Notes under the pieces: generated by a model
Seen by the model: the letters and a program-made list of their open reading frames with translations, nothing else
The model's database searches: none
What the model was told of the DNA's origin: nothing
In this document: one piece after another, positions 1 to 4,793 of the stretch
How the letters are laid out: every line of letters starts with the position of its first letter
How positions within the stretch are numbered: the first letter of the stretch is position 1
Made by a program: the position numbers and the translations under genes
From: Acetofilamentum sp.
Lineage (GTDB): Bacteria > Bacteroidota > Bacteroidia > Bacteroidales > JAFGUD01
Assembly: GCA_020722645.1 (NCBI GenBank)
Contig: DYKL01000137.1
Span: forward strand, 1-8,511
Reading direction: 5' to 3'
DNA: 8,511 nt

Positions 1-63
1 CATTGTGCATAGTTGATAGTGCATTGTGCAAAGTTGATAGTGCATTGTGCAAAGTTGATAGTG
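1..63. repeat. 21-bp tandem repeat, three copies, cut by left edge
   Basis: Three head-to-tail 21-bp units lie at 1-21, 22-42 and 43-63. Copies 2 and 3 are identical. Copy 1 differs by one base (T instead of A at position 10). Each unit contains TGCA twice, separated by TTG, plus the segment GTTGATAGTG. The array starts at the window edge, so its true length is unknown, and it ends in a partial CAAA. The copies are contiguous with no unique spacers, so this is not a CRISPR array. The unit length is a multiple of three and one frame is open, but there is no start codon context or plausible protein. It is most likely a polymorphic intergenic satellite. Confidence 0.9.
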
Positions 64-384
64 CAAAATTTTTGTCGTAAATAAGGTTGACTTATTAAAA
101 AAATATTGTTTAGAAAAAAAATCTCTACCAATTGAGGTTTAAAGACAATTGACTGTCATAATGATATTTATATTTGACTTTATCATGAAACAATAATTTG
201 TTAATTTTTCAATTAGCTAATTAGCAAATGATTGATTTTCATTCAATTACAAATTTTTTAATACTATAAACACAATTCACTGAATATCAACGAATTACTA
301 AAAATATGCCGAATTATTGATGAAAAATTTCTAAGTGAATTCTTTTATTATGAGGAATTTCTTTTAGAATTTTTTGTAATGTCT
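64..384. other. AT-rich gene-free stretch
   Basis: I find no credible coding region, RNA gene or promoter here on either strand. The DNA is strongly AT-rich. The only clear structure is an inverted repeat: ATTTGTTAATT at 196-206 and AATTAGCAAAT at 219-229, an 11-bp stem with one G-T pair and a 12-base loop. It overlaps the perfect palindromes AATTAGCTAATT (211-222) and GCTAATTAGC (216-225). These could be the remains of a small repeat. No function can be assigned. Confidence 0.6.
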
Positions 385-436
385 AAAAAAAAAACAACAT
401 TCAGACAAAAATAAATAAATTCGCCTAAATGTTGTT
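385..436 (-). terminator. Intrinsic terminator of the PLP-enzyme transcript
   Basis: Read on the minus strand, AACAACATTTAGGC (436-423) pairs with GTCTGAATGTTGTT (406-393). The stem has 14 pairs, two of them G-U, and the loop has 16 bases. It is followed directly by eight further U (392-385). This is a standard factor-independent terminator in the orientation of the PLP gene, about 210 bases after its stop codon. On the plus strand the two G-U pairs become mismatches and no U-tract follows, which supports the minus assignment. The distance from the gene is explained by the 144-bp element between them. Confidence 0.7.
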
Positions 437-590
437 GATTTATGCGAATTAAGAGTTGAAATTCTACTGGCAGGTGGAAAACACCTGCCAGAGGCAAATT
501 GCCTCAATCAGATGTTTTCACCTGATTGCAAATATATACAGAACAAGTTGATATTCAACATCATTTTTTAACTCTTAATTCGCATGATTT
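437..590. mobile_element. MITE-like 144-bp multi-hairpin element with flanking GATTT repeats
   Basis: The element spans 442-585. Its ends are perfect 16-bp inverted repeats, ATGCGAATTAAGAGTT (442-457) and its complement (570-585), extendable by one G-T and three A-T pairs. GATTT stands directly outside both ends (437-441 and 586-590), as a target-site duplication would. Inside are four hairpins: 467-491 (perfect 10-bp stem CTGGCAGGTG, loop GAAAA), 492-504 (AGGC stem), 505-528 (stem CAATCAG plus TG after one mismatch, loop TTTT) and 547-559 (GTTGA stem, loop TAT). It has no coding capacity and no transposase lies nearby, so any movement would need help in trans. Alternatives are a REP-type repeat or a structured RNA. 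The mobile-element label is inferred from the terminal repeats and duplication. Confidence 0.6.
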
Positions 591-593
591 ATT

Positions 594-621
594 AAAGTTG
601 TTTTTAAAATTCGACAACTTT
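594..621 (-). other. Inverted repeat just after the PLP-enzyme gene
   Basis: AAAGTTGT (594-601) and ACAACTTT (614-621) form a perfect 8-bp stem with a 12-base loop, 24 bases beyond the stop codon of the minus-strand PLP gene. There is no U-tract on either side, so it is a weak candidate for termination. It could instead act as a 3' processing or stability hairpin. The better terminator for this gene is at 385-436. Confidence 0.4.
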
Positions 622-645
622 ATGAGATTTATGAAAGAAATTTTA

Positions 646-2127
646 TTAAAGTGACTTTAATAATCCGGTTCTGTCGTTAAATTCATTTATAAGTTCGTCC
701 CAACGACCGACTTGATTAAATAAATCCCTCCATATTTTTCTGTCTTTCCACAAATGAGTCAAATCTTCTGATTCTTTTGCCTGTTGTTCAATCCAAGTGT
801 AGTATTTTAAATTATGGATTCTTCTCTGGTCATTGTAGTTTAATTCTAACAAATAATCAATCTTTTGAGCTAATAAGCAAGATTCAAAATCTTTTACTGC
901 CTGAATAAAATTATAATTTCCACGGGCATCTTTAAGTTCTTGAAGTCTTGATAAATACATATCAGCTGAATCGGTAGCTACTGTAAAAATGACATCATCG
1001 CTTGTAAGTTCAAAATATTTAGCTGCTTTGATAGCCGAAAGTAAATTTGAAATACTTGAAATACCTAATAGAGGCAGATTTGCAACCACATCAGCCGGAA
1101 CACCGTTTTCTATAAGTAATTTATGACCTTCGGGTTCATTGAAAAGTCTTAAAAGTCTCATAGTTTCTTCATCATCAATGGCAGTAACAACGTCTGTGTT
1201 TTTAACGTTGTGGATCCAAGGAACGTGTTTGTCTCCGATACCTTCAATTCTGTGACCGCCAAATCCGTTGTTATAAAGAGTAGGACATTGTAATGCTTCA
1301 GATGCAACCACTTTAATATGCGGGTGAATTGTTCTTAAATAATCACCTGCGGCAATAGTTCCGGCAGAACCTGTTGCAGAAACATAAGCAGCAAATCTTG
1401 AATCGGCTGTTTTAATTTTGTTGTAAACTTCTTCTAATGCTGAACCTGTAATATTGTAATGCCATACAGCATTGCCGAATTCATCAAACTGATTAAAAAT
1501 AACACATTCAGGTCGAGTTCTTCTGATTTCCCAAACTTTGTCATATATTTCTTTAACATTTGATTCACAGCCGGGAGTAGCAATAACTTCTGAACCGATA
1601 TAACTTTTAAGCCATTCAAAACGTTCTTTGCTCATTTCTTCGGGCAGAATGGCAACTGATTCAGTGTTCATAAGTTTAGAAACGTAAGCACCACCACGGC
1701 AATAATTACCTGTTGAGGGCCAAACAGCTTTTTGATGAAGCGGATCGAAACCGCCGGTAGTAATTTGAGGAGCCAGACAACCATAAGCTGCACCAACTTT
1801 ATGAGCACCTGTCGGAAACCATTTGCCGACGAGCAATAAAATTCTTGCTTTTACACCTGTTAAAATTGTTGGTAATTCGATATAATTTACTTCTCCAAAT
1901 TGACCGCCTTTCTCAATCGGTTCATTTTTCCACGTAATTCTGAATAAATTTAAAGGATTCAAATCCCATAATCCAACATTTTTAAGTTTTTCTTTTATTT
2001 TTGCAGGAACTAATTGTGGATTTTTTTGTTGTGCAAAAGTCGGTAGAATGATGTTTTGTTCCCTGTATCTTTGTACAGCATTTTCAAGAACTTTTTCATC
2101 TTTGATTTTGGTAATTAGCTCTATCAT
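646..2127 (-). CDS. PLP-dependent fold-type II enzyme, cysteine/threonine synthase-like
   Basis: The product is a 493-residue cytosolic enzyme of the tryptophan-synthase-beta (fold type II) superfamily. The Schiff-base lysine is K110 in PTGAHKVGAAYG. STGN at 138-141 is the usual substrate carboxylate loop. SATGSAGT at 250-257 is the glycine-rich loop that cradles the PLP phosphate. A conserved-looking GHRIEGIGDK follows at 291-300. The chain is longer than ordinary cysteine synthase (about 310 residues), with about 60 extra N-terminal residues and a C-terminal extension of about 90 residues rich in charged and aromatic residues. The superfamily performs beta- or gamma-replacement and elimination on amino acids. 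The substrate here cannot be read from sequence, so I do not call it cysK or thrC. The ATG start is the only sensible one and stands divergent to the exonuclease gene, 44 bases away. It is probably transcribed alone. Confidence 0.85.
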   Translation of the reverse strand: MIELITKIKDEKVLENAVQRYREQNIILPTFAQQKNPQLVPAKIKEKLKNVGLWDLNPLNLFRITWKNEPIEKGGQFGEVNYIELPTILTGVKARILLLVGKWFPTGAHKVGAAYGCLAPQITTGGFDPLHQKAVWPSTGNYCRGGAYVSKLMNTESVAILPEEMSKERFEWLKSYIGSEVIATPGCESNVKEIYDKVWEIRRTRPECVIFNQFDEFGNAVWHYNITGSALEEVYNKIKTADSRFAAYVSATGSAGTIAAGDYLRTIHPHIKVVASEALQCPTLYNNGFGGHRIEGIGDKHVPWIHNVKNTDVVTAIDDEETMRLLRLFNEPEGHKLLIENGVPADVVANLPLLGISSISNLLSAIKAAKYFELTSDDVIFTVATDSADMYLSRLQELKDARGNYNFIQAVKDFESCLLAQKIDYLLELNYNDQRRIHNLKYYTWIEQQAKESEDLTHLWKDRKIWRDLFNQVGRWDELINEFNDRTGLLKSL

Positions 2128-2128
2128 T

Positions 2129-2158
2129 TTTGATTTTTTTAATTATTAAATATTTTTG
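2129..2158 (+). promoter_or_regulatory. Bacteroidota-type promoter for the exonuclease gene
   Basis: TTTG at 2129-2132 and TATTTTTG at 2151-2158 are separated by 18 bases, matching the Bacteroidota primary-sigma pattern TTTG plus TAnnTTTG. Transcription would start a few bases downstream, giving a leader of roughly 10 bases before the ATG at 2172. The TTTG touches the first codons of the divergent PLP gene. I see no equally good promoter for that gene. Confidence 0.55.
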
Positions 2159-2171
2159 TAAAAATTTTTTT

Positions 2172-2756
2172 ATGTACAAAGCGTCTATTTCAAACGAAGA
2201 AATACAAACACTGGATTTATTGCAATTTGAAGGTCAAATTTATATTATTTCAGAAGACAAACAAATAAATGCCGCTATCGAAAAATTAAAGCGACATAGA
2301 ATATTGGGATTTGATACTGAAACAAAACCAAATTACGTAAAAAAAAGAAAAAATAAAGTTGCTTTGCTTCAAATCGCCACAAATGATGAAGTTTATATTT
2401 TTCGATTACAATATCTGACAAACTATACTCCACTGTTTGAGCTGTTATCCGACCCAAATATTATAAAAGTCGGGGTGGCTGTTGATGGAGATTTGAAAGA
2501 ACTTTTGAACCTGAAAAAATTCAGACCTGCAAATTTTATCGAACTGCAAAGTTATATTAAAAATTTCAATATAGAAAATTTTAGTTTAAAGAAAATGGCA
2601 GCAATTGTATTGAATGTTAAAATTTCTAAGCGACAGCAACGTTCTGATTGGGAAGCGATTGATTTAAGCGAGGCACAGTTGATTTATGCCGCTACTGACG
2701 CTTGGGCAAGCCTGTTGATTTATCAAAAACTAAAATCGAGTCAAAGCGAACTTTAA
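2172..2756 (+). CDS. DEDDy 3'-5' exonuclease (RNase D/WRN-like)
   Basis: This 194-residue, single-domain nuclease removes nucleotides from 3' ends of RNA or DNA using two metal ions. The DEDD signatures are present in order: Exo I FDTE with D48 and E50, Exo II D107 in VAVDGDL, and Exo III Y172 and D176 in YAATD, the tyrosine marking the DEDDy type. The Exo I lead-in has the hydrophobic-GFDTE form usual in this family, and KVALLQ (62-67) follows. It lacks the HRDC domains of full RNase D. I chose ATG 2172 because the upstream TTG at 2130 would run translation through the promoter's -7 element and add 14 non-family residues. The last codons are also part of a hairpin that probably terminates the opposing transcript. 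The exact substrate is unknown. Confidence 0.85.
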   Translation: MYKASISNEEIQTLDLLQFEGQIYIISEDKQINAAIEKLKRHRILGFDTETKPNYVKKRKNKVALLQIATNDEVYIFRLQYLTNYTPLFELLSDPNIIKVGVAVDGDLKELLNLKKFRPANFIELQSYIKNFNIENFSLKKMAAIVLNVKISKRQQRSDWEAIDLSEAQLIYAATDAWASLLIYQKLKSSQSEL

Positions 2757-2763
2757 CTCGATT
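2724..2763 (-). terminator. Intrinsic terminator of the DUF2795 gene, inside the exonuclease 3' end
   Basis: On the minus strand AATCGAGT (2763-2756) pairs with ACTCGATT (2741-2734). Inside it are a U-G pair and a 4-bp AAAG/CTTT stem capped by the loop UUCG (2750-2747). The 13-bp hairpin is followed by a broken U-tract, TTAGTTTTTG (2733-2724). It begins 17 bases after the DUF2795 stop. On the plus strand the U-G pair is a C-A mismatch and no U-run follows, so it should work mainly for the minus transcript, although a plus-strand hairpin can still form at the exonuclease stop codon. Confidence 0.65.
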
Positions 2764-2780
2764 GTAAGAAGGTTTAGATT

Positions 2781-3002
2781 TTAGTATTCGTCTTCATTAA
2801 AGAAAAAATCTTCTTTACTTGGATAATCAGGCCAAATGTCTTCGATACTTTCAAAAATTTCAGAGTCATCTTCAATTTCCTGAAGATTTTCAATAACTTC
2901 AAGCGGAGCACCTGAACGAATTGCATAGTCAATTAATTCGTCTTTTGTTGCAGGCCAGGGTGCATCCTCCAATTTTGAAGCAAGTTCGAGTGTCCAATAC
3001 AT
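2781..3002 (-). CDS. DUF2795-family small acidic protein
   Basis: This 73-residue cytosolic protein begins MYWTLELASKLEDAPWPATK and matches the small DUF2795-type proteins I recall from Bacteroidota, where length and sequence are well conserved. Visible features are the PWPATKDELIDYAIRSGAP core (residues 15-33), where DELIDYA predicts a short helix, and a highly acidic tail (residues 43-73) ending in FFFNEDEY. It has no signal peptide or membrane segment. The biochemical function is not established. I chose ATG 3002 because the longer version to 3038 would add 12 basic residues absent from the family and would read into the -7 promoter element. It has its own promoter and terminator, so it is probably a monocistronic unit downstream of the GH1 gene. 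Confidence 0.8.
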   Translation of the reverse strand: MYWTLELASKLEDAPWPATKDELIDYAIRSGAPLEVIENLQEIEDDSEIFESIEDIWPDYPSKEDFFFNEDEY

Positions 3003-3035
3003 ATTTGTAATGTTTAGTTTTATTTTTTTGGTTCG

Positions 3036-3064
3036 CAAAAATATAAAATTTTTTATATCACAAA
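3036..3064 (-). promoter_or_regulatory. Bacteroidota-type promoter for the DUF2795 gene
   Basis: On the minus strand TTTG (3064-3061) and TATTTTTG (3043-3036) are separated by 17 bases, the Bacteroidota -33/-7 arrangement. The predicted start near 3030 leaves a leader of about 28 bases before ATG 3002. The TTTG lies within the first copy of an 18-bp direct repeat (3056-3073). Confidence 0.55.
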
Positions 3065-3099
3065 ACTTTTTTGTTATTTTTTATCACAAAACTTTTTTG
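3056..3099. repeat. Two 18-bp direct repeats, period 26
   Basis: TATCACAAAACTTTTTTG occurs perfectly at 3056-3073 and again at 3082-3099. The first copy includes the -33 TTTG of the DUF2795 promoter (minus strand). The second copy runs into the left end of the hairpin element at 3098. Each copy can form a small CAAAA/TTTTG hairpin. This could be a tandem duplication made by slippage, or a pair of binding sites. Low complexity weakens both readings. Confidence 0.75.
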
Positions 3100-3215
3100 G
3101 TATTGGTTTAAACCTGTTGATTTTGTCGGTAGGGACACCGACAAAATGGTGTATTACCGACATTTCAGGTGCCCGCACCTGAAATTTCAACGGTTTTAAA
3201 CCAAGACCACTTTTT
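3092..3215. mobile_element. Second multi-hairpin element, 112 bp, after the GH1 gene
   Basis: The ends at 3098-3112 and 3195-3209 are inverted repeats matching at 14 of 15 positions (TGGTATTGGTTTAAA on the left). The helix continues through CC/GG and GTTGA/TCAAC with two single-base bulges. Inside are two hairpins: 3120-3147 (11-bp stem ATTTTGTCGGT, loop AGGGAC) and 3162-3185 (10-bp stem ATTTCAGGTG, loop CCCG). The result is a tight three-way junction. CTTTTT flanks both ends (3092-3097 and 3210-3215), a possible 6-bp target duplication, though its low complexity makes this weak. The element lies immediately after the GH1 stop codon and would be in that mRNA's 3' UTR. A terminator or REP-type role is an alternative. 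Confidence 0.5.
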
Positions 3216-4547
3216 TTATTCCAAGAAATTTTTGAACCAAATACCTGAATCTTTAATAAATCTTTTTAAATTATTTTTATAATCAACATATACAAGTCCA
3301 AAACGCGGACGAAATCCTTTATCCCATTCAAAATTATCTGTTAAAGACCATACAAAATATCCGTCAATTTTTAAACCTTCGTTTTTAGCTTTCAAAATTT
3401 GTGAAAGATGCGATTTAAAATATTCAATTCGTTCATTATCAGCAATTTTACCATTATTAAGGACATCTTGTACACAAGTTCCGTTTTCGGTAATTATCAG
3501 TTTTTTTATTCCTTTATATTCCGAAAAATTTTTCATTAACTGGTAAAATCCTTCGGGATAAACTTCGCCGTTCATTTCGTTTGCAACTGCACCTCTTTTA
3601 TTTGCATGTACTTCTTTAGCCCACACAAAAGGCATAAATGGCGTTTTTTTGACAACAGAACGAAAATAATACTGTAAACCGATAAAATCAAAATCAAATT
3701 TCATTTTTTCAATATCACCGTTTATCATTACCTTTTTCATTGTTCTGAAAAAATTTAGTTTTTCTTCGGGATAGCCCATTCCAAGCGAGGGTTCAATAAA
3801 TGTTCTGTTAATAAGTGCATCAATTCTTTCGGCTGCTCTATTGTCAATATTTCTATAAGGTTCAATAAATGATGTAAAATGAGTTGTCCCGATATTAGCA
3901 TTTTCAACGTTTTTACGTACAATCCGCCCGCCTTCTGCCTGACATAGATTTGCGTGATGTATTGCCTTTCTGAAGTTGGAAAATCCTTTTCTTCCGGGAG
4001 CCATATTCCCGAGCATATATCCACTTAAAGTAAAGCTAAGAGGTTCATTCAGAATCATCCAGTTTTTGACTTTTTTACCGTATTCCCTGCTAACAAAATC
4101 AGTATATTCCGAGAACCAGTCAAGCATTTTACGATTAGTCCAGCCACCTTGGTCTTCTAAAACCTGCGGGTGATCCCAGTGGTAAATTGTAACCCATGGA
4201 GTTATGCCCAATTCAATGCATTTATCAATAACTTTGTGATAATATTCAACTCCTTTTTGATTAATTTTACCAATTCCGTCAGGTAATATTCTTGACCACG
4301 ATAATGAAAACCGGAAATGTTTAAAATTCATAGACTCTATTAATTTTAAATCTTCTTCGTATTTATGATAAAAGTCGGTTGCTATATTACCGTTTTCGTT
4401 TCTTTCGATTTTTTTATTGGTCTGAGCAAATTTATCCCATACAGACAAACCTTTTCCATCAGTATTCCACGCACCTTCTGTCTGATAAGAAGCCTGAGCG
4501 ACGCCCCAGAAAAAATTATCTCCAAAACTGTTTTTTTGTAGATCCAT
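3216..4547 (-). CDS. Glycoside hydrolase family 1 beta-glucosidase
   Basis: This 443-residue (beta/alpha)8 enzyme has the usual GH1 length and cleaves terminal beta-linked glucosyl or related residues with retention. The acid/base is E168 in NEP (167-169) and the nucleophile is E354 in ITENG (352-356). Sugar-binding residues are in place: Q22 in YQTEGA, H123-W124, N167, W400 and the E407-W408 pair in DNFEW. E407 and W408 point to an unphosphorylated sugar rather than a 6-phospho-glucoside. There is no signal peptide, so it should act in the cytoplasm on imported oligosaccharides. No transporter, SusC/D pair or other glycosidase lies nearby, so its substrate is not suggested by context. The start ATG follows a good promoter by only about 10 bases. 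Its mRNA 3' end contains the hairpin element at 3098-3209. Confidence 0.9.
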   Translation of the reverse strand: MDLQKNSFGDNFFWGVAQASYQTEGAWNTDGKGLSVWDKFAQTNKKIERNENGNIATDFYHKYEEDLKLIESMNFKHFRFSLSWSRILPDGIGKINQKGVEYYHKVIDKCIELGITPWVTIYHWDHPQVLEDQGGWTNRKMLDWFSEYTDFVSREYGKKVKNWMILNEPLSFTLSGYMLGNMAPGRKGFSNFRKAIHHANLCQAEGGRIVRKNVENANIGTTHFTSFIEPYRNIDNRAAERIDALINRTFIEPSLGMGYPEEKLNFFRTMKKVMINGDIEKMKFDFDFIGLQYYFRSVVKKTPFMPFVWAKEVHANKRGAVANEMNGEVYPEGFYQLMKNFSEYKGIKKLIITENGTCVQDVLNNGKIADNERIEYFKSHLSQILKAKNEGLKIDGYFVWSLTDNFEWDKGFRPRFGLVYVDYKNNLKRFIKDSGIWFKNFLE

Positions 4548-4558
4548 TTTTTTTTCAT

Positions 4559-4590
4559 CAAAAATATAAATTATAAAAATTAGTTACAAA
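4559..4590 (-). promoter_or_regulatory. Bacteroidota-type promoter for the GH1 gene
   Basis: On the minus strand TTTG (4590-4587) and TATTTTTG (4566-4559) are 20 bases apart. The initiation site would be only a few bases before ATG 4547, giving a very short leader with no Shine-Dalgarno sequence, which is tolerated in Bacteroidota. Confidence 0.5.
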
Positions 4591-4741
4591 AAAAATTACC
4601 GGAATAATTGAATTTAATGTATTTTAAAACAAATAATTGTATAAAAATATCACATAAAAATATTTTTAATGGTATAAATTTATTTTTGATAAGAATATAA
4701 AAACTTTTTGAAAATATTAATAATTATTCGGAGTCATTTTT

Positions 4742-4772
4742 ATGCATTTTTACAAAAAATGCATTATTTTTG
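4742..4772 (+). promoter_or_regulatory. Palindrome overlapping a candidate ppk1 promoter
   Basis: ATGCATTTTT (4742-4751) and AAAAATGCAT (4755-4764) form a perfect 10-bp inverted repeat with a 3-base centre. A TATTTTTG -7 element (4765-4772) begins at the next base, 21 bases before ATG 4794. No TTTG -33 sequence stands at the right distance; the palindrome occupies that place. It may be an operator for a dimeric regulator. Alternatively, if transcription starts further upstream (a second TATTTTTG lies at 4681-4688), it may act as a weak attenuator hairpin, since a U-rich run follows it. Confidence 0.4.
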
Positions 4773-4793
4773 TTGTTGAAAAAAATATCAGTA

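Noticed and set aside
1..63. CRISPR array
   Set aside because: The repeats are contiguous with no unique spacers, and no cas gene lies in the window.
1..80. Open frame through the tandem repeat (heptapeptide ALCKVDS repeated)
   Set aside because: There is no start codon or promoter context, the stop comes at 78-80, and the repeat periodicity alone explains the open frame. Treated as non-coding satellite.
442..585. Retron ncRNA, integron attC site or riboswitch
   Set aside because: There is no reverse transcriptase or integrase nearby, and the element lies after a gene rather than in a 5' leader. The terminal inverted repeats with a flanking duplication fit a MITE-like element better.
2130..2171. 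TTG start adding 14 residues to the exonuclease
   Set aside because: It would translate through the -7 promoter element, the extra residues are Phe/Lys-rich and non-family, and ATG 2172 gives the expected N-terminus.
3003..3038. Longer start of the DUF2795 gene
   Set aside because: It adds 12 basic residues not seen in the family and overlaps the predicted -7 element. ATG 3002 begins the conserved MYWTLELAS.
3755..4173. Open frames inside the GH1 gene on both strands
   Set aside because: They overlap the conserved GH1 coding sequence in other frames and resemble no known protein.
3216..4547. 6-phospho-beta-glucosidase
   Set aside because: The E407-W408 pair in DNFEW is the pattern for a free sugar hydroxyl, and no PTS components are present.
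4770..4793. TTG starts upstream of ppk1
   Set aside because: They overlap the TATTTTTG element, and ATG 4794 matches the usual PPK1 N-terminus close to ISWLSFN.
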